Positions 34,201 to 37,706 of a DNA stretch of 64,000 nucleotides are shown here, one piece after another; the stretch's first letter is position 1; each line of letters begins with the position of its first letter. Both the position numbers and the translations under genes were made by a program. The DNA is from Achatina immaculata (lineage: Eukaryota > Mollusca > Gastropoda > Stylommatophora > Achatinidae): contig CM019718.1 of assembly GCA_009760885.1 (NCBI GenBank), positions 28,641,633 through 28,705,632 of the forward strand, in the 5' to 3' direction. Under the pieces are notes generated by a model. It saw only the letters and a program-made list of their open reading frames with translations, was not told where the DNA came from and made no database searches.

Positions 34201-35868
34201 TTTTTCAGGTATAATTTTGCCATCATCCCAGAGAATTTGAATTTCTATATAACTTGCAAGTGACTGTTACCACCAACAAATCTTTGACAGATTTTTGGCT
34301 TATACAAATAGCAACACTTGTCATGGACAATGAAGTGAAATATTCTACAACATGGACATTGAAGTGAAAGAATCTACAACATGGACATTGAAGTGAAATA
34401 ATCTACAACAAGGACATTGAAGTGAAAGAATCTACAACATGGACACTGAAGTGAAACAAGTTACAACATGGACATCGAAGTGAATTAATCTACAACATGG
34501 ACATTGAAGTGAAATAATCTACAACATGGACATTGAAGTGAAATAATCTACAACATGGACATTGAAGTGAAATAATCTACAACATGGACACTGAAGTGAA
34601 ATAATCTACAACATGGACATTGAAGTGAAATAATCTACAACATGGACATTGAAGTGAAATAATCTACAACATGGACATTGAAGTGAAATAATCTACAACA
34701 TGGACACTGAAGTGAAATAATCTACAACATGGACACTGAAGTGAAATAATCTACAACATGGACATTGAAGTGAAATAATCTACAACATGGACATTGAAGT
34801 GAAATAATCTACAACATGGACACTGAAGTGAAATATCTACAACATGGACATTGAAGTGAAATAATCTACAACATGGACATTGAAGTGAAATAATCTACAA
34901 CATGGACATTGAAGTGAAATAATCTACAACATGGACATTGAAGTGAAATAATCTACAACATGGACACTGAAGTGAAATAATCTACAACATGGACATTGAA
35001 GTGAAATAATCTACAACATGGACATTGAAGTGAAATAATCTACAACATGGACATTGAAGTGAAATAATCTACAACATGGACATTGAAGTGAAATAATCTA
35101 CAACATGGACACTGAAGTGAAAGAATCTACAACATGGACATTGAAGTGAAACAAGTTACAACATGGACATTGAAGTGAAATAATCTACAACATGGACATT
35201 GAAGTGAAATAATCTACAACATGGACACTGAAGTGAAATAATCTACAACATGGACACTGAAGTGAAATAATCTACAACATGGACACTGAAGTGAAATAAT
35301 CTACAACATGGACACTGAAGTGAAATAATCTACTACAACATGGACACTGAAGTGAAATAATCTACAACATGAACAATGAAGTGAAAGAATCTACAGCACG
35401 GATACTGAAGTAAATGTATCTATGCCCCATAAACTTGGAAAGTTATGGTATTAGAAACTTGCCTGCAACACTTTGTTCAAATACATATGAATGCTTATTT
35501 TTTTTCCTAGAACACCTCAACGATGTCTTTATCTCATCGTAAGAGACCAGAGCACCACCTTGAACATCAAACATCTTGTCATTTTTCATCGTATTTTCTT
35601 TTTTAGATTTCTGCTTTAACTTGTTACTCGCCATTTCTGTCGAAAAGCACGCACACTGATTTTTACTGAAACTAAACAAGTGTTCTCTGTACACGACCAG
35701 CCTGTAGCACAGTAAATATAACTGCAGACGCTCGTACGAAGTACGTAGTCCAGGCAATGTGGCGCGCCCACTGTGTGGTCGACATGTGAAACATAAACAT
35801 AAAGGCAATTTCTTTAGCCTTTCTCTCTGACACATAACAAATCTAGTGAAACTTTGCGTCCATATCAT
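2625..35868 (-). CDS. TFB2M: TFB2M gene span: mitochondrial transcription factor B2
   Basis: TFB2M proteins descend from rRNA dimethyladenosine transferases and act in the mitochondrial matrix with POLRMT and TFAM to open promoters. I joined eleven minus-strand coding exons: 35868-35463, one copy of exon 2 (31966-31898 or 29767-29699), 25253-25162, 22920-22773, 20820-20663, 17867-17730, 16180-16121, 15854-15831, 14089-13935, 6726-6624 and 2738-2625. All junction phases agree and the frame is open for 488 residues, or 410 from Met79, close to the usual roughly 400. Family marks are the SAM motif I region EVQAGPGLV, the acidic VVALEMNKDF, DDFYPPF, GRLVPSME, PGCGLRM, PEEFLKLYK and LEWPEYISSPL near the C-terminus. 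Introns total about 32 kb, mostly minisatellites. Exon 8 (24 bp) and the N-terminus are the least certain parts. Confidence 0.85.
2985..3115 (+). repeat. dispersed repeat copy (partner at about 47330-47445)
   Basis: The segment GGGACAGGGTCTTGGTCAGC, AGCTAACCCTGATGC and CTATGGGTCACTGAC recurs in diverged form near 47350-47440. It is probably a fragment of an unnamed interspersed repeat. No coding potential is evident. Confidence 0.5.
3290..3785. repeat. 19 bp minisatellite, about 25 units
   Basis: The unit alternates AACACACGGACAAGGGAAG and AATACACAGACAAGGGAAG. Because 19 is not divisible by 3, each unit shifts frame, so several strand/frame combinations stay open. The long frames here (for example EEYTDKGRIHRQGKN on plus, VYSSLVRVFFPCLC on minus) are artefacts. 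Confidence 0.95.
3855..4755. repeat. 49-52 bp minisatellite, about 18 units
   Basis: The unit contains AAATCCTGACAACAGTTAG, TCAGTGCTGGGTGTAAG and TATAAGCTAAAAC. A 3 bp AAG indel separates 49 and 52 bp variants, and GGATG/GGGTG is a second variant position. It lies downstream of TFB2M exon 10, in the last intron. Confidence 0.95.
4960..5700. repeat. 39 bp minisatellite, about 19 units
   Basis: The unit is AGAGCTACACATAGTAATCT followed by GGCAGACAGACATAAACTA, with A/G and N/D-type variants. The unit is a multiple of 3, so both strands carry open frames of more than 250 codons with a 13-residue period. These are not genes. Confidence 0.95.
5700..6020. repeat. about 40 bp minisatellite with a two-unit variant pattern
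   Basis: The unit contains GACATTAACAAAAAACATC and ACAGATTGGAACTGGTA. A block with TCATAGATTGGGACTGGCAA recurs at 5721 and about 5846, so a three-unit block was itself duplicated (roughly 125 bp apart). Confidence 0.85.
6021..6623. other. unique intron sequence with a poly-C tract
   Basis: Mostly non-repetitive intron 10 sequence of TFB2M. It includes a run of about 14 C near 6371-6384. I see no coding exon or element. Confidence 0.5.
6624..6726 (-). CDS. TFB2M: TFB2M exon 10 (PGCG motif)
   Basis: The acceptor TCTCGCAG precedes one base that completes a split Glu codon. The exon then encodes MLIPGCGLRMLALGF and MMDTVATSRPEEFLKLYK and ends with AAG|GTTTGT. Joined to exon 9 it gives SMEMLIPGCG. 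The same arrangement (IP-x-LE, then W-x-PGCG-x-R) is the hallmark of the TFB2M C-terminal half. The donor is weaker than average. Confidence 0.88.
6727..7214. other. unique intron sequence, nothing assigned
   Basis: Intron 9 sequence upstream of exon 10. There is no array or transposon signature that I can support. Confidence 0.45.
7215..7512. repeat. about 25 bp degenerate minisatellite
   Basis: Units resemble AGCCTACCTACAGATCTACT plus TTCTG. About 11 copies are present, more diverged toward 7500 than the neighbouring arrays, so this is an older array. Confidence 0.8.
7724..10392. repeat. 30 bp minisatellite, about 89 units, with an 810 bp higher-order duplication
   Basis: The unit is AACTCACACCTATGAGGCAG followed by TCTGTTGTAT. 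Variants are CACCCATG, CATCTATG, CATTCATG, GGTAGTCTATT and TATGACG. A 1 bp insertion (TATGAGGGCAG) at about 8354 recurs at about 9164, and the variant order from 7985 to 8795 recurs from 8795 to 9605, showing a 27-unit tandem duplication. The period is a multiple of 3, so frames of up to 891 codons stay open on both strands. The only unit-internal breaks are the 1 bp indels. It lies in TFB2M intron 9. Confidence 0.97.
10445..10695. repeat. 22 bp minisatellite, left part, split by a mariner
   Basis: The unit is roughly AGATTGTGAAGTGTTCTGTA plus AT. About 11 diverged copies end at CTCTAATA, where the mariner begins. The same unit resumes at 13560-13650. Confidence 0.85.
10696..13559 (-). mobile_element. 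mariner transposon, transposase split by a retroposon
   Basis: Inverted ends AAGGTCTGACAATTAA at 10697 and TTAATTGTCAGACCTT at about 13543 bound the element. The left flank ends in TA, the right flank reads CA. Without the 1.55 kb insert it is about 1.3 kb, normal for mariner. Transposase runs on the minus strand. The N-terminal part (MEQKANFKFCLKLGKHAIE, a helix-turn-helix region) and the second part (MMADEFGVNQETIRKILVED) are in different frames. The C-terminal part from 11243 holds LLHDNAPAHRAVVV and HPPYSPDLSPCNYFLF. By alignment from memory, the first catalytic Asp (usual GDETW, here ENDMW) and the third (usual CDFF, here CNYF) look replaced, so it is inactive. It lies in TFB2M intron 9, inside the 22 bp array. 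Confidence 0.88.
11284..12820 (-). mobile_element. 1.5 kb retroposon with GAA-repeat tail, copy 1
   Basis: It interrupts the mariner transposase between SSSSPK and RQKAKK. It is flanked by an apparent 12 bp target duplication with one mismatch (CCTTTTGGCGAT at 11272, CCTTTTGGTGAT at 12821). Read on the minus strand it starts GGTTCTAAGGACTG and ends in a GAA tail (CTTCTTCTTCTT on plus). Internally it holds related blocks of about 90-100 bp around GACTTTCTCACCG and blocks around CCTCTAGAGCAGAGGT. No reverse transcriptase is visible, so it is non-autonomous. Copies 2 and 3 lie at 43005 and 41875. Confidence 0.75.
13560..13650. repeat. 22 bp minisatellite, right part after the mariner
   Basis: Units such as CTATGAAGTGTTCTGCAGTA and GTGAAGTGTT continue the array that stopped at 10695. 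Confidence 0.8.
13660..13806. repeat. 28 bp minisatellite, about 5 units
   Basis: The unit contains ATAAGTGCTAGAAGCTTCAC followed by TCTCACAT. Copies are close to identical. Confidence 0.9.
13935..14089 (-). CDS. TFB2M: TFB2M exon 9
   Basis: It has a good pyrimidine tract and acceptor (CTGTCTGTTTCAG|AAC) and a strong donor (ATGGA|GTAAGTAT). It encodes NIEIDSSKRFLTKMQLKKN, then VRQHTNFMNFLCQVY and ends GRLVPSM plus two bases of a Glu codon that exon 10 completes. The RLVPSME segment corresponds to the R-V-IP-x-LE motif of the family. Start phase 0, end phase 2, length 155 bp. Confidence 0.85.
14345..14602. repeat. 30 bp minisatellite, about 8 units
   Basis: The unit is AAATAAATGAGAAACACTGA followed by CAAGAACAAC, with AGTGAGAAATACTGAT variants at the right end. 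The minus-strand frame LFVVLVSVSH is a repeat translation. Confidence 0.92.
14910..15006 (-). other. candidate cryptic or alternative exon
   Basis: Bounded by an acceptor GACTTTAG|A and a donor AAG|GTATAT, the frame DVWEDIHTDEFCQHFPKC to GDILYK is open. Its start phase (2) does not fit the phase-0 end of TFB2M exon 8, so it cannot simply be inserted into the gene. It may be chance, an alternative exon, or a remnant of another gene. I recognise no domain. Confidence 0.2.
15205..15570 (+). mobile_element. LINE 3' end fragment, same family as LINE-C
   Basis: It is about 90 percent similar by eye to 57960-58330. The plus-strand reading gives CYRRVLQISWTQKRT-like sequence, then RRRLQDI-type and AYRSAV. 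It ends in an ATGA-repeat tail (AATGAATGAATGAATG). A T-run of 16-18 bases precedes it at about 15187. It is 5' truncated, as expected for target-primed insertion, and has stops. Confidence 0.8.
15831..15854 (-). CDS. TFB2M: TFB2M exon 8, probable 24 bp microexon
   Basis: Read on minus, GGAGAG|CAGTTTCAG...CAT|GTAAGC gives QFQLLKFH in phase 0 at both ends, compatible with exon 7 and exon 9. A shorter form starting after CAGTTTCAG would give LLKFH. Family alignment expects a short hydrophobic strand between DFYPPF and exon 9. Skipping it also keeps the frame, so only transcripts can decide. Confidence 0.45.
15856..16112. repeat. 45 bp minisatellite filling intron 7, carrying acceptor-like sites
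   Basis: The unit is ACAGGAAAGTGTAATGATGG plus GTGAAGATAACTGATCTGAC and AGCAC, about 6 copies. It fills nearly all of the 266 bp between exons 7 and 8. On the minus strand each unit reads TTTCCTGTGTGCTGTCAG, resembling the real exon 8 acceptor region TTTCCTGTGTGCTGGAGAG. Confidence 0.92.
16121..16180 (-). CDS. TFB2M: TFB2M exon 7 (DFYPPF)
   Basis: A 60 bp exon between TTTCCTCAG and ATG|GTATGT encodes FDADDFYPPFSAHKSSQPSM in phase 0-0. FYPP after a hydrophobic helix is a conserved TFB2M feature. It follows YLFYDMEVLEE of exon 6. Confidence 0.82.
16265..16790. repeat. two short degenerate GT/GA-rich repeats
   Basis: Near 16265-16345 a unit of about 23 bp (GAGAGTAGATAGTAGTATT) repeats about 4 times. 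Near 16600-16790 related units (GTTGTGACAGCAGAT, AATGTTCTGAAAGTAGATAG) repeat irregularly. No exon is seen between. Confidence 0.6.
16860..17290. repeat. 45 bp minisatellite, about 9 units
   Basis: The unit contains AGACAATGATAGTAGAATGA, TGAAGTTATGAAGATTCAAC and AAACA. A three-unit variant pattern (CAGAATAAT, GTAGAATGAT, TTAAACAAAC) recurs, so blocks of several units were copied together. The minus frame LHNFIILLSLSCL is not a gene. Confidence 0.93.
17730..17867 (-). CDS. TFB2M: TFB2M exon 6
   Basis: The acceptor CTTTCACTTGCAG and donor GAAGAG|GTATGTG are both strong. The 138 bp exon (phase 0-0) encodes KINCISNMKKLDAGVASIFR, then YMQIMIYLFYDMEVLEE. The helical YLFYDMEVL segment corresponds to the family helix before the F-Y-P-P motif. 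Confidence 0.82.
17990..18688. repeat. 43 bp minisatellite, about 16 units
   Basis: The unit is GCAGCTGACTGACAGGATAT followed by AATGCAGCAACACTGGGGAC and AAT. Variants CACAACGC and CATAACGCAACAATACCAG mark the ends. With 43 not divisible by 3, all three minus frames read out the same cysteine-rich peptide. Confidence 0.95.
18825..19066. repeat. 22 bp minisatellite, about 11 units
   Basis: The unit is CAGTTATTGTCTTGTTTCCA plus GT, with CTA/TTA variants. All three plus frames are open because 22 shifts the frame each time. Confidence 0.93.
19205..19248. repeat. TA dinucleotide microsatellite
   Basis: An uninterrupted AT/TA run of about 40 bases stands directly before a LINE fragment. Confidence 0.95.
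19255..19560 (+). mobile_element. LINE-D 3' fragment
   Basis: The plus-strand reading IKWNEFKNNIEIR, SVSWVIRK, WTYIGHVMRRN and KRGRPHETLKRTLLK is homologous to the C-terminal end coded on the minus strand at 23963-24290. It contains stops (for example after EIR). The fragment lies in TFB2M intron 5. Confidence 0.8.
19640..19835. repeat. about 55 bp minisatellite, 3-4 units
   Basis: The unit includes GTCTCAGAGACACAGAAAGT, GACAAAGACAACAC and AAACTGTGAAAACT. The block TCTCAGAGACA is a small palindrome. Confidence 0.8.
19960..20645. repeat. 25-35 bp degenerate array carrying copies of the exon 5 donor
   Basis: Units share GAAACAGTCAAGTTGTTGAC and CACTGA. In the left part (about 19990-20170) units read CTACTTACTGAAACAGTC, which on the minus strand is GTTTCA|GTAAGTAG. 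The true exon 5 donor is GTTTCA|GTAAGTGC at 20662. The array abuts the exon. Confidence 0.88.
20663..20820 (-). CDS. TFB2M: TFB2M exon 5
   Basis: The acceptor ACATCTGACAG|TTTCC and donor TTTCA|GTAAGTGC bound a 158 bp exon (start phase 1, end phase 0). It encodes SSEVPYSLFSVGGKEDNESF, then VFYILRNLPNEDPILSHGRV and EFFFLAHPRFVS. This aligns with the family segment from the IP-L-x-V-x-x-F-P strand to the GR-x-E strand. The length from GPG to this point matches vertebrate TFB2M closely. An upstream AG at about 20870 would run into a stop, which fixes the acceptor. Confidence 0.85.
20940..21095. repeat. about 25 bp minisatellite, 5-6 units
   Basis: The unit is CAGACTACTCTCTGCAACAG followed by GGCA, with GTCATGG variants and one longer spacer. 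Confidence 0.8.
21096..21585. other. unique intron 4 sequence
   Basis: AT-rich, non-repetitive sequence with several A or T homopolymers. I see no exon. Confidence 0.45.
21590..21835. repeat. 30 bp minisatellite, about 8 units
   Basis: The unit is AACTATAGCAACAATCAGCT followed by TCCATCTTGT, moderately diverged. Confidence 0.85.
21915..22262. repeat. 39 bp minisatellite, about 9 units
   Basis: The unit is GTACCCAAAGAGTGATCTTT followed by TGTCTCTCCACCTGGAGTT. Frames on both strands are open because 39 is divisible by 3. Confidence 0.93.
22275..22755. repeat. 25 bp minisatellite, about 18 units, next to the exon 4 donor
   Basis: The unit is TTCTAAGACCAGCCACAAGC plus TGTGA. It ends about 20 bp from the exon 4 donor at 22772. 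A block of several units (CAGCCACAGTTGTGATTTTA pattern) recurs three times. Confidence 0.9.
22773..22920 (-). CDS. TFB2M: TFB2M exon 4
   Basis: The acceptor GACTTTACAG|AATG and donor CTAAAG|GTAACA bound 148 bp (phase 0 to 1). It encodes NDVGSEKFQFFFWHMVNLYL and on to ESEVADSLMHTK. It sits where the family has the strand and D-F segment after SAM motif II; primary sequence is weakly conserved there. Phase fits both neighbours exactly. Confidence 0.75.
23045..23815. repeat. 37 bp minisatellite, about 20 units
   Basis: The unit is AATAAAGGTAGACAGAGGCA followed by GTAAAACTTGTCCTGGT. AGAGG/AGAAG and ACTT/ATTT are variant positions. The minus-strand 316-codon frame (repeating VYLYYQDKFYCFCLPLLPG) is not a gene. 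Confidence 0.95.
23925..24612 (-). mobile_element. LINE-D, 3' part of a non-LTR retrotransposon
   Basis: An uninterrupted 215-codon minus frame reads EEVNQFAYLGSYIDQDGDTR, then FNSNVISTLIYACKSW, WTYVGHLMRRN and RALCDV. This is the region after the reverse transcriptase palm in RTE-like LINEs. The 3' end runs into TTATATC repeats (23925-23950), a typical simple tail. It is 5' truncated near 24612 and is the best preserved member of its family in the window. Confidence 0.85.
24613..25161. other. unique intron 3 sequence
   Basis: Non-repetitive apart from a GTTCGTTCGTTTGTTCATTC stretch near 24781. No exon is seen before exon 3. Confidence 0.45.
25162..25253 (-). CDS. TFB2M: TFB2M exon 3 (SAM-binding motif I/II)
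   Basis: The acceptor TGTACAG|GG and donor CTCAAG|GTATGG bound 92 bp (start phase 1, end phase 0). Joined to exon 2 it makes VLEVQAGPGLVSREFLKQ, then VTKVVALEMNKDFSSFLK. GPG is the SAM-binding loop and the Glu of ALE is the ribose-contacting acid of this Rossmann fold. This junction was the key evidence for the gene. Confidence 0.9.
25254..25605. repeat. 49 bp minisatellite seeded at the exon 3 acceptor
   Basis: The unit is CCTGGCCCTAAAGATCAAGT, TACAACCAAGATAAGTTTAG and TCAGCAAAT, about 7 copies. The first unit includes the true acceptor and the first 7 exon bases. On minus, later units read CTTTAG|GGCCAGG, the exon reading TACAG|GGCCAGGTC. Confidence 0.93.
25680..25865 (+). mobile_element. 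possible tRNA-derived SINE fragment
   Basis: TGGTCTTGTGGTTAGTACAC resembles an A-box region and ATTCCAAACCGGGATGG a degraded B-box region. The following body contains AAGAAATGGGTCCCTGAGC, resembling AAAAATGGGTACCAGAGAAA after the SINE head at 44563. Only moderate support. Confidence 0.4.
25868..29450. repeat. about 40 bp minisatellite (array A), about 90 units, with a 1577 bp higher-order duplication
   Basis: The unit is TAGCTCACAATGCTGCAATG followed by TCTGGAGATAAGGAAGCTCC or CCT. Rare variants (GCTGTAATG, CAATACAGAGATAAG, GAAGAATTAG, GAAGCCATAG) occur twice in the same order exactly 1577 bp apart (for example TACAGAG at 27181 and 28758), so about 40 units were duplicated as a block. It lies in TFB2M introns 1-2. 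Part of it recurs at 30947-31650. Confidence 0.96.
29699..29767 (-). CDS. TFB2M: TFB2M exon 2, copy A (3'-proximal)
   Basis: The acceptor TTACCCACAG|AGAAG and donor AAGCAG|GTAAAC bound 69 bp. It encodes EKIVAAVMRRRENPSSPVLE and VQA plus the first base of Gly, phase 1-1. It supplies the helix before SAM motif I and the strand leading into GPG. Identical to copy B at 31898. Because 69 is a multiple of 3, including one or both copies keeps the frame; two would repeat 23 residues just before the SAM loop. Confidence 0.88.
29845..30546. repeat. 39 bp minisatellite (array B), about 18 units, copy 1
   Basis: The unit is CTCACTATACAACCAAACTA followed by TAAGTACTTTGTTCCTAGT, with CTATAC/CCATAC and TTTG/CTCTG variants. 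Open frames on both strands result from the 39 bp period. It lies upstream of exon 2 in transcript terms. Confidence 0.95.
30547..30792. other. GT-rich unique block inside the duplication
   Basis: Contains TTTTTTTGTTTTTTGTTTTT and GGTGGGTGGGGTGGGTGGGG, a possible G-quadruplex run on the plus strand. The same block recurs at about 32708-32953. Confidence 0.7.
30793..30946. repeat. 13 bp minisatellite (array C), truncated copy 1
   Basis: About 12 units of TGTCCAGCCACCA or TGTCCAACCACCA, stopping at the duplication junction. Confidence 0.93.
30947..31650. repeat. array A segment in copy 2 of the duplication
   Basis: It matches 28748-29450 unit for unit, including the CAATACAGAGATAAG, GAAGAATTAG and GAAGCCATAG variants in order. 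Confidence 0.95.
31898..31966 (-). CDS. TFB2M: TFB2M exon 2, copy B (5'-proximal)
   Basis: Identical in sequence and splice sites to copy A 2199 bp away. In transcript order it comes first after exon 1, joining as QSVA|EKIVAAVMRR. Nothing in sequence tells which copy is used. Confidence 0.85.
32048..32707. repeat. array B, copy 2
   Basis: About 17 units of the 39 bp repeat, one fewer than copy 1 and without its 1 bp deletion, so the frame stays open longer here. Confidence 0.95.
32955..33992. repeat. 13 bp minisatellite (array C), about 80 units
   Basis: Units TGTCCAGCCACTA, TGTCCAGCCACCA and TGTTTAGCCACTA alternate. The TTTAG variants recur every two to five units, suggesting higher-order copying. 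The histidine/proline-rich frames (SSHYVQPLCPATM) are translations of three units. Confidence 0.95.
34310..35415. repeat. 29 bp minisatellite in intron 1, about 37 units
   Basis: The unit is AACATGGACATTGAAGTGAA followed by ATAATCTAC. ATTG/ACTG and ATAATC/AGAATC are variants. It ends about 45 bp from the exon 1 donor. Two stray units lie on the other side of exon 1 at 36590. Confidence 0.96.
35463..35868 (-). CDS. TFB2M: TFB2M exon 1, with a GC donor
   Basis: The open frame from Met at 35868 ends YVFEQSVA plus one base, then GTTGCAG|GCAAGTTT. A GC donor with full AG|GCAAGT consensus joins the frame exactly to exon 2. The first 78 residues (MIWTQSFTRFVMCQRERLKK onward) are rich in Arg, Leu and Cys with few acids, possible mitochondrial import signal. 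A second start, MASNKLKQKSKKENTMK at residue 79, gives a 410-residue protein nearer the family length but a Lys-rich start. The KHSYVFEQSVAEKIV segment matches the family pattern just before SAM motif I. A further upstream exon cannot be excluded. Confidence 0.75.
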
Positions 35869-36180
35869 TGCTTATTCTATGTTTGAATGTTTAGTCTGCG
35901 CTAATTTTCAGTGAATAGATACAAGAAATCTTTTATTTATGTGATAGAAATAACGTGAAAGCGAAACTACACAACCAATTTCCGTACACCGGAAGCACAA
36001 AATCTGTACACAAATTGTCGAATCGCCGTATAAAACAGCAGCTCATGTCTAGTTATGTCACAACAGAGAAGACTGGCTGCAATGGATATCCTACCTGCGC
36101 TGGCTTTGCTCATACGTCATATCTCTGTAGAGGTCTTGATATTTAATGGGTTTTATGAAAAGTTCGTCTGTGACTTCGAG
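35869..36180. other. upstream region of TFB2M
   Basis: The sequence directly upstream of the TFB2M start. I see no TATA box at a convincing position and no other gene. Any promoter assignment would be inference only. Confidence 0.35.
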
Positions 36181-36181
36181 T

Positions 36182-36560
36182 TCACAATTCAGACTCCAGC
36201 TTCATTACATTCGGAACAACCCGATATATGCCCCGCCGCATCCATCCAAGAGTTTGTTTGCTAACAGTTCCTGTCAAATGTTGGTTGTTTACCACGCGTT
36301 TTCTGCCACACAGCTCAGATTTCCTGCCAGCACCTTTAATTTGTCCCGGTTCCAGCAGTCTCTTCAAACCTACATTGTTCTTCCATTCCCACTCTTCATT
36401 TTCCCGCAATCTGTCCAATACAGCATTATCAATGTCCCCTTTGTCTATTGTCAGTCTGCCATTTATTTTAGCCTGTCCAGCGAGTCTGTCTGCCACATCA
36501 TTGCCATGTACTCCAGCATGCCTTGCACAGTAAAGCCATGTTAGGCTTGTCACAGCTGAC
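36182..36560 (-). mobile_element. LINE fragment with RNase H-like end
   Basis: The minus-strand frame reads WLYCARHAGVHGNDVADRLA, then AGQAKI and, near the end, CGRKRVVNNQHLTGTVSK. H-x-G-V-x-GND-x-ADRLA is the last conserved block of RNase H domains in LINE Pol proteins. The frame is open over 123 codons. It is a 5' truncated fragment of a different clade from LINE-A to E. Confidence 0.7.
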
Positions 36561-36589
36561 TGGCGTAATATATGAACTCATTCCTTTCG

Positions 36590-36648
36590 AAGCATGGACA
36601 TTGAAGTGAAACAAAGCATGGACATTGAAGTGAAACAATCTACTTCGA
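36590..36648. repeat. two stray units of the intron 1 minisatellite
   Basis: AGCATGGACATTGAAGTGAA occurs twice, followed by ACAATCTACTTC. It is the 29 bp unit of 34310-35415, now 1.2 kb away on the far side of exon 1. Confidence 0.85.
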
Positions 36649-37005
36649 GTTAGCTTTGATGTTTTGTTTGTTTATTTGTTTTTGCTGTTTTTCCAAGCAC
36701 ATCACAAAAGAAACCACACTTTAGTGCAGCGCGACAAGAAGAAATTATTCATAATCGGTCAAATGTTATGCTTAGGTTATCATATTTGTTCTCTTCTTTC
36801 ACTGCCACCAGAACACAAACAAACCTTCGGTGGATTTGTTGTAATATAAAACGGAAATCATACAACTGACAACTTAACTGACGAATGCACAAGAGTATCT
36901 TTGCAAACCTACTTTAAGGTCCAGTTCTCTCTGCAGATTTGGCGCCCGAGCACGAGGCCAGACACTCCTCGCTTGCGCCACTATCCATACATCTTCTGTA
37001 ACCAC
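36649..37005. other. unique sequence, nothing assigned
   Basis: AT-rich sequence with a TTTGTTTGTTTATTTG run near 36664. I see no gene or element. Confidence 0.4.
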
Positions 37006-37395
37006 CAGCTGTCATCATCAGGTGCCGTGCCGACTGGCGTTGGCTATTATGCTTCTCCAGAGTACACGATCTTTCATGCATGCCATTAGCTCAGTTGGTG
37101 ATCTCCTCTCACACCATCCCGTCAGACTGTCCAGTATCATTTCTCTTGGTCTTCCTCTTGATCTTCTTCCTTCTATTTTTCCTGTTGTTATAATATTTTC
37201 AATGCCCCCTCTTCTTATTGCATGTCTTATGAAAGTACATTGTCTCTCTCTCTTATTATTTTTTTTACAAGACTTTTTCTATCTCCAACTCTTCTCAAAC
37301 ATTCTCCATTAGTTATGCTTTCTGTCTAGAGAATTCGCAGCACTCTTCTAATAAACCACATTTCTGCACCTGCTTTATGATACAATTTTTTATAA
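37006..37395 (-). mobile_element. LINE-A, 3' end
   Basis: The minus strand encodes the C-terminal end of the LINE-A/B family (TTGKIEGRRSRGRPREMILD, then WRSIIANASRHGT) and ends in a short ATG-type tail near 37010. It is separated from the rest of LINE-A by two SINE copies. Relative to LINE-B it lacks the stretch between GCAGGTGCAGAAA and TGTGGTTTATT. Confidence 0.8.
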
Positions 37396-37409
37396 ATAGG
37401 AAACTACGA

Positions 37410-37606
37410 GGTTTTGGTACAGTAAAGTAAGAGAACAAATATTGTAGGATTAAACCTCGAAAAAATCGTAGACAAAGCACTTTAGTGAGACGTGAGAGAA
37501 AGAAAAATCACAAGAGAATTACCTGGGATTCGAACACGGACTCCGGTAGGACGAGCAGCCGTCTAGCCACGAGAGAACAGCGTACTATCGACTTAGCCAA
37601 CTAGGG
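37410..37606 (-). mobile_element. tRNA-derived SINE, inverted copy
   Basis: On minus it begins TAGTTGGCTAAGTCGATAGT (A-box-like), holds GTGTTCGAATCCCAGG (B box) and ends TTCTCTTACTTTACT. It forms a head-to-head pair with the next copy. Confidence 0.8.
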
Positions 37607-37706
37607 GTGCTAGTTGGCTAAGTCGATAGTACGCTGTTCTCACTAAAGTACTTTGTCTACGATTTTTTCGAGGTTTAATCCTACAATATTTGTTCTCTTA
37701 CTTTAC
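37605..37706 (+). mobile_element. tRNA-derived SINE, direct copy with internal deletion
   Basis: It begins GGGGTGCTAGTTGGCTAAGT, runs to CGCTGTTCT, then jumps to CACTAAAGTACTTTG, missing about 75 bp including the B box. The two heads form a perfect hairpin of at least 30 bp centred at about 37607. Confidence 0.8.
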
